Positions 1-13,700 of a stretch of 61,395 nt of DNA are shown here, piece after piece. The stretch spans positions 1 to 61,395 of the forward strand of contig JBFOMB010000041.1 of assembly GCA_040830545.1 (NCBI GenBank). Reading direction: 5' to 3'. The stretch is from HXMU1420-2 sp040830545 (GTDB lineage: Bacteria > Pseudomonadota > Alphaproteobacteria > Rhodobacterales > Rhodobacteraceae). Made by a program: the position numbers and the translations under genes. The notes beneath the pieces are model-generated. The model was not told the origin of the DNA, did no database searches, and saw only the letters and a program-made list of their open reading frames with translations. Positions within the stretch are counted from its first letter, which is position 1, and each line of letters begins with the position of its first letter.

Positions 1-1790
1 GTCGGCCCCGTCAGACAGCAGGTAAACGATCCCGCCAGACACATCCGCATCCCGGTTGGGCGTGAACAGGAAATCACCATTTGCGTCCTGTTCAACAATG
101 CCGTTCAGCGGCAGCGCGGCGTCGAGGCCGAATTTGAACAGGTCAAACGGATTGGCAGGCCGCCAGCCGATGATCTGCAGCACATCATCAACATCGACGT
201 CCGTATCGTTCGCGAGGATCGTGTTCAGTCGCAGCGTCGTTGGCACATCTTCCGGGACCAGGAACTGGTCCGAAATTGCCACTGGCGGTGCGTCCGATGT
301 GGCGTCGAAGTACAGCGTGACCTCTGCCCCATCCACGGCCCCTTCGGGATCAGTGATGGAATAGCCAAAGGTTGCTTCGCCAAAGAACCCGGCATCGGGG
401 GTGAAGATGATGTTGCCGCCATCGACCACCAGATCGCCATTCACGGCCCCGGTTGCCGTTTCGAAGTTCACGGCAAAGCCTTCGATGTCGAAATCGTTCT
501 TCAGCAACTCCAGGATCGGGATGACCAGATCTGTGTCCTGCGTCCCGCGCAGCACAAACGACAGGTTGTCGTCGCGATAGCGATCATCGCGCGCGACTGG
601 GCGGTCGTTCACTGGCTGATAAACCAGCGTCACAGTCGCCGTGTCGCGCCCGCCCTGACCATCGTCGATGGTGTATTGGAACGACGCTTCGCCATTGAAG
701 TTCTGGTTCGGCGTGAACAGAACCGTCTGATTGTCCAGCAGCCGCGCACGCCCGCCATTCGAGGCAAAGACGCGGTCAATCTGCAATTCACCCTGCGAAG
801 TGGTGTCGTTGGCGATGATCCGGTCCAGTCCGACGATGATCGGATTGTCTTCTAGGATCGGGTCGCCCAGATCGGTCGTGTCAAAGCGGTCGTTGCGCGC
901 ATCGGTGCCGATATTGACGGGGTTCACTGTCACCGTTGCTGTAGCCGTAGACGTCAGACCGCCCGGATCCGCAATGATGTAGTCAAATGTTGCCGTGCCA
1001 AAGAAGTCTTCGGTCGGCGTCACCTCGACATCGCCGTCAGCGTTGATGCTGACGGTCAGTTCGGGCGTGTTGACAACGGTTTGCAGGGACAAGACGTCGC
1101 CATCAATGTCGCTGTCATTGCCCAGCAGTGCCGCTGCCGAGATCACAAACGGCGTGTCTTCGTCCGTCGTGAACCCGCTGTCGTCGCGTGCAGTCGGATC
1201 GTCATTCACCGGCAGGACGTTGATGAAGACCGTCGCCTCTGCACGTCCACCTTCTGGCGTGTTGGCCGCGTAGGTAAACTGCGCCGTGCCGAAGAAGTCC
1301 GCGTCCGGGGTGAAGCCGATATTGCCGTCGGTTGACAGCGATACCGTGCCGTTCACCGCGTCGAACACGGACCCGACGATCATCCGGTCGCCGTCCAGAT
1401 CGTTGGATAGCAGACGTTCGACGCGGATCGACAGGAAATCATCCTCGTCCACGTCAAATCCGGTGTCGTCACGCGCCTCGGCCAGGGGTCGCACGTTGAC
1501 CGAAATCTCGGCCTCGTCAAAGGCGTTGCGATCATCGGTGATGACATAGCGAATGGTCGTTGCACCGGTGAAGCCGTTGGTGGCCGTGAACCGCACATTG
1601 CCATCCACGTCGATCACCGCATCACCATCCGGGCTGCCATCGACGGACACCAACCGCAACGCGTCACCGTCGGAGTCGAAATCGTTCAACAGGATGTTGG
1701 ACAGGTCGATGATCAACTCTTCGCCCGTCGCAACTGCAAAGAACCCATCGTCAGATGCAACTGGCGCGTTGTTGTCCAGCAGCATGAGCA
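1..1790 (-). repeat. Six tandem cadherin-like (tandem-95) domains, last one cut by the window edge
   Basis: Residues from about 7435 onward form repeats of about 95-110 residues. Each begins with a P.A.DD-type stretch, has an LL.ND.D.DGD calcium-site motif in the middle and ends with F.GT..F.Y...D..G....A.V.V.V. Six starts are visible near 1785, 1500, 1215, 925, 635 and 305. The pattern matches the cadherin-like / tandem-95 families of large bacterial adhesins, whose rigid calcium-linked rods hold a distal domain away from the cell. More copies may lie beyond base 1. Confidence 0.85.
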
Positions 1791-4700
1791 GCGTTTCGCG
1801 CGTCCAGATTGTGCCGTCTTCGAAAATCAACTGTTCGACCGAGGTCGCGCTGTCGGACAAGGCATCCAGGATCGTCAGACTGTCACCTGCATTGCCCGCA
1901 AACGTGATTTCAACAGAGTCACTGCCCTGGAACAGGCGCGCCACGATGGCGTCCGCTGGGTTGAACCCGATCAGTTCCACAACGTCCGTATCACCTGTAT
2001 CGGTGCCACTGTCACCAACCCAATCCTCGCCATCGCCCAGCGAGAAGACATACCTGTCCGACCCTTCGAACCCGTCCGCCGTGTCATTGCCGAGACCCAT
2101 GTCGATCAGGTCATCAGCATTGAACCCGTTGATCAGGTCGTTGCCGTTTGTTTCGATATCGACCAGTGCTCGCGCGCGCATTTCGGCCCGGGTCCAGATC
2201 GTGTCATCCGCAAACCGAATGGACAGAGTCCGCCCTGCGTTGTTCAGCGGTGCCAAGGCGTTGATCAGCGTGACCTGATCCCCGCCGGTGGTGAAGGTGA
2301 TCACCAGATCGTTGCTGGCGGGGCCTGCTCGCACGGCAGATACGATGTCACTGGGGTTGTAGTCGGCCAGTTGCAGCTCGTTCGTGCCATAGCCAAACGC
2401 GTCAATCCGGTCGTTCCCGTCGCCGGCATTGTACAGGAACACGTCGTTCCCGCTCCGGCCGATCAACAGGTCGTCGCCCAGTCCACCGGCCAGCGTGTCA
2501 GCCAGGTTGGTACCGATGATCACATCGTCCCCGTCCGAAGCCTGCTGATCTGTCAGCAACGCCACGATCTGCGGCACAGTGAACTCGGTCCCGTCATCCA
2601 GCAGCACGATCCGCTCAATCTGGCGGCTGGTGTTGCTGAGACCATCCGCGATGACGATCTGATCGTTACTGCCAGCAAAACGGATCGACAGATCCGTGCT
2701 GTCGGTGCCAAGGCGGGTCAAGATCAGGTCGTCCGGCCCGTACCCGGAAATCACCAGTTGATCGTCTGGCGAAAACGCCCCATCCCGCAGGATGTCGTAA
2801 CCATCACCCGCCGCAAAGCGGTAGGTGTCGGACCCTTCGCCGAGGCTCAGCCGATCATTGCCCAGCCCACCCGCAACGTCATTGTCCGCCTCGTCACCAA
2901 AGATGAAATCGTCCAGGACGGTTGGAACGCGCGCGATCAGATCACCGATGGCCCAGGTCGTGCCATCCGCGAACCGCACGGTTTCGATGCGTCCATCGCC
3001 CAGCGCATCGTCGATCCGAACGCGGTCCCCATCGGTTCCGATCAAAAGGATCATCGCGAACCCATCGCTGGACTGCATCACGCGAATGTCGTCCGGTGTA
3101 ATCCCGGCACCCAGCACCAGCTCGTCCGCTGCGCCGCCTGCATCAACAATGCGGTCCTGATCGTCACCCAGGTCAAAGCGGTAGGTATCGTTGCCCAGCC
3201 CGCCTTCCAACAGGTCAACGCCCGCATCACCGCGCAGGTCGTCATCCCCATCCAGCGTGATCAGTCGGTCATCGCCATCCTGCCCCGCCAGTGTTTCCGC
3301 CGCATTGCTGCCCCATGTGACGTCATCCCCCGCTGTGTTGGACAACGCCATCGCGACGATCTGCGCCGTCGTCCAGGACGTGCCGTCCTGGAACCGCACT
3401 TCGCCCAGTGCCATGGCCGGATCAGGTCGCATGCCGGTGTCAATCTGGTCCCCGGTGCCAATGATGCGGAAGGTCACCGTGGGCTTGCCTGACACCACTT
3501 CCACATCCGTCGGCAAGATACCGACGCCAAAGATGATGACGTTCGCGCCCAGCGCATCGTCGATCAGATCCTGCCCGTCGCCCAGGTAGAAGAAATACGT
3601 GTCCGCACCCACGTTGCCGCGCAGCAGGTCATCGCCCAGTCCACCCGTTATGGATTCGTCCGCATCGGTTCCCGTCAGCGTGTCGTTGCCACCCAGTCCG
3701 TCGATGCTGTTGCCAGTGAGGATGGAGATATTGTCGTCAAACGGTGTCGCCTGTATTGCGCGGCTCAGCAGGTCCGCGCGCATCCAGATGGTGCCGTCGT
3801 CGAAACGGACTTCTTCGATGTCGGTGCCAATGGGCGTCGCCACTGCGTCGATCAATCTGATCCGCGTATTGCCACTCAGCACCCGCAATTCCAGATCGTC
3901 GCCAACCTGCACTACGGCCACATCAGCGGGCAGAACTCCGGCGTCGAATACAATGGCGTCCGTTCCGCCGCTGTCCGAGACGGAATCGTACCCGTCGTTC
4001 GCGCCGAACATGTAGATGTCGTTTTCCGACCCGCCGACATTGCTGTCGTCCCCTACGCCGCCTCGGAACACATCGTTCCCGGCAAACTGCGCGTCGTCGT
4101 CGCCACCGATCAGCGTATCGTTGCCTGCGCCGCCTGACAGGGTGTCGTTGCCTGCCCCACCGGTCAGCAGGTCATGACCCGCCTCACCAGCAACGGCATC
4201 ATCGCCAAAGCCGCCCGAAACCTCGTCGCCATCCGCGCCACCGGCCAAGGAGTCGTCCCCGGCAAGACCCTGAATGGTATCCGCGCCGCCATTGCCAAAG
4301 ATCAAGTCAGCCAATGGCCCACCGGCAATCGCATTCGGATCGTCACTATCACTGATCCCGCCCGTGTTGCGTTCCAGCGTGACACCGCCAAAGTTTGCCG
4401 GTGTCAAAAGAGTGGCATCCACGTTCAACAGGCGCAGGATCGACCGGCTACCGCCTGCGTCATCGGCCAAAACGATCGTCGAATCCAGACCATCCTGCAC
4501 GATCTGCAAGCGTCCGGTTTCAAATGGGTTCGGTGTCGCCGACGTCAGCCGAAGGATGTCACCCGCATCACCCGGGGTGAAGTCGGTGATAATGTCCTCG
4601 GCAACGCCCGCCGCTATCGCGAAGGTCGGCAAGAAGCGATAGATATCCCGTCCGGTTCCGCCTGTATGCGTGTCCACCGCATCGTCTGCCAGCAGATCGC

Positions 4701-7700
4701 CAAAGATGTCATCGCCATCCCCGCCATTCAACGTATCCGCGCCACCGCCGCCTTCGATGTAGTCAGCCAGCGCGCCACCGTTCAGCGCCTCGTCCGTGTC
4801 ATCGCCATAGATCGCCAGACCATCGATCCCCAGATCCGGCTGCACGCGCGTCTCGATCTCGGCGAAGGTCAGCATTTCCAGGCTGTCGGTCAGCATCAGC
4901 GTTTCGACCTTGCCCGCGTCGCCCGCGAACGCGCCCTTGACCTCGATCCGGTCATCGCTACCCGCGAAACGGATCGTCAGATCGTCGCCGTCCGGTCCCG
5001 TGCGCGAGAAGCGGAGGTCGACCAAGTCGTACCCGGCGATCTTCAGCGTGTCGTTGGTCGCATCGCCCTGATCGTCGATCAGCGCCACACCGTCACCGGC
5101 GGCAAAGTGGTAGGTGTCTCCACCTGTCCCACCGGACAGGGTATCGACTCCTGTCCCACCGTCGAGCTCATCGGCCCCGGCCCCGCCAACAACGCTGTCG
5201 TTGTCCGCGCCCCCGTTCAGCGTGTCATCGCCACCCTCACCCATGAGGGTGTCGTCGCCTGCCTGACCGGACATCTCTTCATCGTCCGCCGTGCCTTCGT
5301 AAAGGTCATCACCCGGCGTGCCCAAGGTGGTCTGACGCAGAACCTCAGCTCGGTCCCAAAGCGTGCCATCGGCAAAGGAAATCGTCTCGATCTCGCCAGA
5401 TGTCAAATAGTCCACGATGGTGACTCGATCTTCGGTCCCCGTAACACGCAGGATCAGGTCGTTGCCGCTGCGCGCAGCCGTCAATCCGGCTGGCGTGATA
5501 CCGGGCCCGAACACCAACGCGTCTACACCAGAGTCATCGTCAATCAGCGTCTGACCGTCTCCAAGGTCGACCAGATAGGTGTCATCACCGCTGCCGCCTT
5601 CCAGCGTGTCCGTTCCAGTACCACCGTCGAGGGTGTCGTTGTCCGCACCGCCCGAGACGGAGTCCGAGCCTGAATCGCCAGACAGTGCGTCCGCCCCGGC
5701 CTCGCCCAGAATGGTGTCGTCACCTGCAAGGCCGCTCAGCGTATCGTCAATAGACGAGCCAGAGATCAGGTCAGCGTTGCCGCTGGGCGCCTGGCTTTGC
5801 GCCAGCAGGTCGCCAAAAGTCCAGACAGTCCCATCCTCGAACCGCAATTCCTCAATCGCGTTCCGATCAAACCGCAGCGCGTCCAGAATGGTCAGGCGAT
5901 CCTCGGTCCCCACGATCCGGATGACAATGTCGTCGGTGTTGGGCTGGAATATCTGCAAGTCACCCGGAGTGATCCCTGCGCCAAACTCGACGGCGTCGGT
6001 CCCTGAGGTATCCTCGATCTGATCCTGGCCATCGCCGATGCCAAAGCGATAGACCTCATCCCCCGAACTGTCGAACAATGTGTCATTGCCCAGACCGCCG
6101 ATTAGCGTGTCGTTCCCGGCCCCACCTTCCAGCGAGTCATTGCCAGCCTCACCCGATACGCTGTCATTGCCGCCCTCGGCATCCACCGTGTCGTCGCCAA
6201 AGCCAGCATTGATGGTTTCGTCCGTGGCATCGCCGGTGATGGCGTTGTCAATCGTTCCGGCGTTCGCCATTGCGATCAGTTGGGCGTGGGTCCAGACCGT
6301 GCCGTCTGAAAACCGCAACTCTTCAATCTGCTCAGACGTGCTGTTGAGCACGTTGTCCAGGATCAACCGATCCTCGCTGCCAATGACGCGGACATGGATG
6401 TCGTTGCCTTGGATGGACACTTGCAACGCACCCGGCAAAACGCCTGCAGCGAATTCGACGTGGTCCACGCCGCTGCTGTCCCGCACCGTGACGTTGCCGT
6501 CGCCGATGGCAAACCGGAACACATCATCGCCTGCGTCACCGGACAGGTCGTCGCCGCCGGGACCACCGGACAGCGTGTCATTTCCTTCACCGCCAAGAAT
6601 GGTGTCCGACCCGGTGCCACCCAACAGACTGTCATCGCCTGCGGCCCCATCGATCAGGTCATCTCCACCCAGACCGGTGATTGTGTCCCCTCCGGTCGAG
6701 CCCGTGATCTCTTGTGCCGTGTCATCTCCTGCAGTCAGCAGGGCGATCAGGCCGGCCTCGTTCCAGATCGTGCCATCATCAAACACGACCTGTTCAATCC
6801 CCTGACCCGGAACGCCCAGGGCACCGATCAGTTCCAGCCGGTCGCCCAGCAAACCAACCACCAGGATCAGGTCCGTGCCATCGCGGCTCTGTACTGTCAC
6901 GTCAGCAGGCAGGATACCCGGCCCGAACCGGATCGTATCGAACCCGGCGAGATCAGTGATCTTGTCAACACCATCGCCCACGCCAAACCGGTATTCGTCA
7001 TCACCCGAACGATCCGAAATCAGGTCGTTGCCAGCACCGCCTTCGGTGGTGTCATTGCCGTCGCCACCCTCGATCTCGTCCCGGCCAGCCAAGCCGGTGA
7101 TCAGGTCATTGCCGCCCTGACCCTGCAAGGAATCCTCCAACGCCGAACCGGTCAGCGTCGCGTCAGCCAGCGAGCTGTCGACCAGGTTAGCTGACACTTC
7201 AACAGCACGGTCGCGCAGGTCGGAATTGGTCCAGACTGTGCCATCGGCAAATCGGACCTCGTCAATAAACGTGCGGAACCGGCCCTGATCTATCGTGATG
7301 CGGTCATTGGTACCGCTCACGCGCAGGATCATCTCGCTCGTGCTGCTGTCGGTTTCGACAATGATGTCGCCGGGCAGAATCGTGGCGTCGAATTCGATGA
7401 TGTCGTCATCGAAGGAGAAACCATCATACAGAATCCGGTCCTGCCCGAACCCGGCGGAGAAGCGGTAGACGTCATCGCGGGTACCACCACCCAGCACATC
7501 GTCACCGGGGCCACCGATCAGCGTATCTACCCCACTTTCGCCCAGCAGCGTGTCATTACCATCACCGCCAATGATCAGGTTGACGTTATCGTTGCCGGTT
7601 ATGGAATCGTCGCCTGCCATCCCCGGTGGGATCGGGGGATTATCCCCGTTGAAGCTGCCGAATGTCGGTTCAACCGCAACGGACTCCATGAACGCCTGTG

Positions 7701-10700
7701 TCCACACCGTACCGTCAGAAAATTCGACCGTGTCGACGCCGTAAAATTCGCCGTCAAAGTCATAGACCTGGATGATCAACCGGTCGGAGGTGGCGTCAAA
7801 ACGCAGCTCAATGGGGCTGAAAGGCTGCTGCACGATGCGTATGTCGGACGGGCTGATCGTTGCGTCAAACACCACCGTGACCGGACCTGTGCCGAGCTTC
7901 GCCTCCAACTCATCCTGACCGAACCCGGCAGACAAGCGTAGCGTTACGCCGCCATCATCGTCGTAGGTGTAGTCATTGCCCGGTCCCGGCGTGACATCGT
8001 CCAGGCCTGCACCACCTTCGAGATAGTCATTGCCCGCGTCACCGTTGAGCGTGTCATTGCCCGGTCCGCCCTGCAAATCATCCGCTGCAATCGTGCCGTT
8101 CAACACGTCGTCCACGAACGTGCCGAAAATCGGCGAATCCTGTACCGTGGCCATCCCCAGCACGTCGGCTGCTGTCCAGATCGTTCCGTCCAGGAATTCG
8201 AACTGTGCGATCGGTGTACGTGCGCTCCCGCCATCCATGCGCAGCGAGCTTGTGCCGCCATTAACGGACAGCAGTACTTCGCCAAAGCTGACGAACACCT
8301 GAACGTCACCGGGCAAGATACCCGCGCCAAAGGCAACAACATCCACATCCGTATCGGTAAAGCTCAATTGGATTAGGTCATGACCGAACCCAGCCTCGAA
8401 TTCGAAACGGTCATTGCCGCGTCCGCCGCTCAGCGTGTCGTGACCTGTGCCGCCAACCAGCGTATCGTCACCAGACCCGGCTGAAATACTGTCCGACCCG
8501 GCCAGCCCAGTGAACAAACCCGAACTGCTGTTGCCGAACAACTGGTCGTCATTTGCTGTCCCGGTGGCCGAAGTTCCGGAATTGGACACGCCCTGCATAC
8601 CATTGGCATCTGCCAGTGCCTGGAACTGCGCCCAGGTCCATGTGAGATCGCTGAAGCGGATTTCGGTCACGGCCTCGAAATCCAACTGAACGCGACTCTC
8701 GCTGCCGATCAGTGCGATCTGGTAGTTGGAGCTGCCCCCCAGGTTCGGCGTCACATCAGTCGAGGCAAAACCCGTGAGATCAAGGATATTGGTCTCATCG
8801 CTGGAGGCCCTGAACTGAACCGTTACCAGGTCAAATGGTCCTGGAATGCGGTAGGTATCGTCGCCTAGTTGACCATCGAGCTCCACGCGACCTGGGCCAG
8901 CCGTCAGCGTATCGTCACCGGTGCCACCGATGAGGGTTGCGTTGATACCCTGCCCTTCCAAAACGTCATCACCGCCCAGAGCGACGATTTGGTCCGCAAC
9001 GCCAGTCCCGATCAGCGTGTCGTTAACAACATCACCGCTCAGATCAACGCTTTCGGGCAACGGCACGGCCTTTGCCAGCAGGTCCGCTGTGTCGTAGATG
9101 CTGCCGTCCACTTCGAACTGCAAAGTCAGGTCGGCAGGCAATGGTGCGATGGGCCCTTCGCCTTCAAGAGGGATTTCCCCACCTTCGAACGGGATATCGC
9201 CGCCGTCGATCTCGCCGCCGCCAACAGTTTCAACCCGAATGAGGTCGTTACCACCAGCAAAGGTCAGATAGAGTATGGGTACGCCTGAGAAGTCCAGAGA
9301 CTCGTAGACAATAAGGTCAGCCCACGTGAACGGCGCTTCGAAGATGAGCGTTTCCAGGCTCGACGCTTCGGCGCGGAGTGTGTCCTGACCGAAATTTACG
9401 CCAAACTGATAGGTATTGTCGCCGGCGTCTCCATCCAGCAGGTCGTTCCCAAGGCCACCGATCAGCAAGTCATTGCCGTCATTGCCGAATAGACGGTCAT
9501 TGCCGCCCAGCCCTTCAAGCGTGTCGTTTAGCAGTCGGCCAGAGAAAAAGTCGTCGTCCAGCGTTCCAGTCAGGCTGTCAGCCACCCCGGGCGCGGGTGG
9601 GTCGATCACGTTAACCGTCCGCAGAACCGCCGCAGCAAGCAACGCGGCGGCATCCCAGATGGTGCCGTCGTTGAACCGCACTTCGTCGATGCCGCCCGTC
9701 GCAGGCGCGGCTTCGTTGCCGTTTATGATGGTCAGGCGATCATTCGTGCCTGCCACGCGCAGGATCAGCGTACCGCCGGTATCGGTCTCTTTCTCGACAA
9801 TGACATCCGCCGGGTCGATGCCCGCGCCAAACTCGATCACATCGAAATTGAGGCCCACCCCGTTCGTGCCGCCATCGTCGATGACGTCCTGACCGAAGCC
9901 GGGGTTGAAGACATAAACGTCGTCGCCCTCTCCACCCATGTTCAGATCATTGCCGCTGCCACCCTCCAACGTTTCGTTGGTGATACCACCATCCAGCGTA
10001 TCGTTGCCCACGCCGCCTTCCAGACGGCTGGCCGTGCTTTCCAGACCTGTGACGGAATCATCCAGCAAACCGCCCTGAATCAGGTTCGTCGCAGGATCGC
10101 CTTGTTGAATGACGCCGGCAGGTCCCGGCCACGGGACGGCGGCCGCCAGCATGTTGGCGTGTGACCAGCTCGTGCCATCCACATCGAAGCGGACAGTTTC
10201 GATCCGCTTGTTGCTGAAATCAATCGTGCCTTGCAGCAGCAGCCGGTCACCTGATCCCGGCAGGTCCAGAATGATGTTGGCCCCATCGGTGTAAATAGTC
10301 ACATCACCCGGCGCGATGGTTGCGTCGAACACAACCGTGTCCGAACCCGAGAAGAAGCTATTGCCATCATCCTCGTCGATGATGTCGTGCCCGAACCCGA
10401 CAGAGAACTGATAGGTGTCGTTGCGGCGACCACCGGACAGCAGATCATCGCCCGCATCGCCAGACAAGGTATAGACATTGTCGCCACCAATCAGCGTGTC
10501 GTTGCCCGCGCCACCGGTCAGCGAGTCATTGCCCGACCCGCCATCAATCAAGTCAAATCCAGCGCCGCCTTCGACCGTGTCATTGCCAGAGCCGGAAGAC
10601 ACCGTGTCGTCCCCGCCCAGCGCGTCGATCGCGTCAGCCGTGCTGCCAGAAATCAGGTCGTCCGGGCCCTCGGTCGGGTTGCCAATCCGGGCCAGCAGTT

Positions 10701-13700
10701 CCGCATGAGTGATCGTCCGCCCATCGTCAAACCGCAGCGTTTCAATGATGTAGCGCGAGTTCGAAATGCCGTTTTCGATGCGGATGCGGTCTTCAGACCC
10801 GTCAAACCCGATGATCAGGTCCGTGTCCGTTCCAACCACAAACAGGTCATCCAGATCGAACCCTGCACCGAATACGATTTCATCAGCAGGAGATTGGCTG
10901 CCAAAACCGTTATCGGACACAATGTCCTGACCAAAGCCGACCTCGAACAGGTAGACATCGTTGCGCGCGCCGCCGGACAGGCTGTCATTGCCTGTGCCGC
11001 CGATCAATGTGTCCTGACCTTCCAGCCCGAAGATGCTGTCATTCCCGCCCGCGCCGTTGATTTCCTCGCCAAAGAAACTGCCTTGCAGCAACTGGTCAGA
11101 GGCGTCACCTGCCAAGGCTTGGGTGACCAATTCGGTATGGGTCAAAACCGTGCCGTCATCGAACTCAACCGTTTCAATCAGATACCGATAGCTGTTGAGC
11201 GACCGATCCAGCAGCAGGGTTTCGGGACGGCCAACGAAGCTCAGGAGGAGGTTGTTGCCGATGGCTTCGACCTGAAGATCCGCCCGGTTAAACCCGGGTC
11301 CGAACTCGATCCGGTCAGCGTTGGAGTAATTGACGTTACCCGATCCATTGTCGAACCCGTTGTCCGAAATCGTGTCGTTTCCGAACCCGGCCTCGAACCG
11401 ATAGACATCGCTTTGATCGCCGCCGGACAAGCTGTCATTGCCGCTGCCGCCCGTCAGCGTATCCAGCCCCCCCAGCGCGAAGATGGTGTCGTTGCCCGCG
11501 CCGCCGTCCAAATTGTCGGCTTCATAAGTGCCATCAATGCGTTGGTCCGCACCCAGCGGCGCAAATGCCAATGCCAACAGCGCGTCGTGATCCAGAATGG
11601 TACCGTCGTCAAATTCGACCGTCTCGATGCGGAAACGGATCGCGGTCAGGTCCGACCGGATCGTGATCCGATCCTCGGTCCCGGCGATTTTCAGGATCAG
11701 GTCAGTGCCGCGCGCCTCGACCCGCAAATCGGATGCATCAATGCCTGCGCCAAACACGATCCGGTCAGCGTTGGAGTAACTTGGGTTGCCGGACCCATTG
11801 GCGAAGCCATTATCGCCAATCGTATCATCCCCAAACCCAACCTCGAACACATATGTGTCGCTTTGGTCGCCACCAACAAGGCTGTCATTGCCACTGCCGC
11901 CAATCAGTGTGTCCTGACCGGCCTTTGAGAAGATGGTGTCGTTGCCCCCACCGGCATCCAGATTGTCGCCGTCGTAGCTGCCTTCGAAGAACTGATCCGC
12001 GCTGGTGCCAACAAAGGCCAGCACCATCAACTGTGTATGGGTCAGGATCGTGCCGTCGTCGAATTCGACGGTCTCGATCCGATAGCGATTGCTGCTCAGG
12101 TCGCGGTCGATGCGGATGCTGTCGCCACTGGGGAAGGACAGGAACAGGTCGTTGCCAGACGCTTTGACCTCCAGGTCGGCAGGCAACAGGCCGGGGCCAA
12201 ACAGGATCTTGTCCGCGCCGGAAGAGCTGGCAACGCCATTGTCGGAAATCGTGTCCTGACCAAACCCAAGGTTGAAGACATACGTGTCGCTGTTGCCCTG
12301 ACCCGCGAGCGAGTCATTACCTTGCGCGCCTTCCAACGTGTCCTCGCCACCGCTGGCCGTCAGCGTGTCGTCACCCCAGCCGCCGACAAGGTTGTTGGCC
12401 GCGGACGTGCCGCCGATCGTCTGAGGCAGGGCCGCCGCAAATGGATTGCCGTTGAAATTGCCGAGCGTCAGGTCGCCCAGGTCGATCCCTTCCAGACGGA
12501 AGAGTTGACGTGCGCCACCCAGATCGGTCTGGCCAGCATCGACGAAATAGACGTAGACATCCGCGCCCTCTTGCCGGGCGACAACCTCCCCGATCAGGCC
12601 AGCAGCGACAGAGATGTTGAGCTTGTCGCCCAGATCGCCAATCTCGAATCCCGCGATTGTGATCAAGCCAGCGCCCTCGTCGACCTGAGGCACGAAAACG
12701 TCAAAGGTTTCGACCACGCCTGCTTCGGCAACGATCCGGCGGGCCTGGGTGTTGCTCACATCGGCACCGGCACCACTTCCCCCGCCGCTTGATGCACCGC
12801 CACCGCCATTGGGCGTGCTGAATTCATCTGCGAAGAATGGATTGAAATCAGCCGTGCTTGGCGACAGCAGGCGCTGCGCCTCGGCTTCGTCCACCAGGGC
12901 CGCTTCGACAGCGGCCGCCGTCAGCGTTGACCCGCCATCAAAGGCGAATGTGTCAATTGGCGTTCGAGACAGGCTGAACTGGTTGCGGATCAGCAGTTGA
13001 TCGTCGTGCCCCACAAACCGGATCAGCAGGTCAGAGCCCTGCTGAACGGCGATCATGTCTGCTGGGTCAAAGCCCGCACCGAACTGAACAGTGTCATCAG
13101 AGCCGGACCAATTGCCCGCCTCGACAACTTCGTCCCGACCTGAGCCCGGGTTGAACAGGTATGTGGTGTCGCCCGGGCCACCTGCCAGCAGGTCGTCACC
13201 GGCACCGCCATCCATGGTCACAGCAACGTTCAGCTCTGTGCCAAGGTCGATGACCTCATCACCCGAGCTGCCGGTCGCGACAGCATTCAGGATGTCCGTC
13301 AGCGTCCAGACCGTGCTGTCAGCAAACCGGAATTCCTCGATCCGGGCATCCAGGCCTTCATTGCCGAACATTCCACGGATCGTCAGGCGATCCTGCGTGC
13401 CAGCAATTCCGACGACCAAATCCTCAGGACCCGCAGCAAGGATGCGAATGTTGGCAGGCAGAATGCCTGCGCCAAATTCGATGGCATCAATGGCCGCTGC
13501 GTCAAGTTCCTCGACGTCTGCAACAACATCCTGACCATCACCCAGGTTGAAGACGTACCGGTCGCCGCCGGAATTGCCGCGCAGCAGGTCATTGCCAATC
13601 CCGCCATTCAGAACATCGGCACCGCGACCGGTTTCCAGCGTGTCGTTGCCATCCTGACCGAAGACCACGTAGGCCGGTTCAGGCGTCGCCCACGGGCCGG

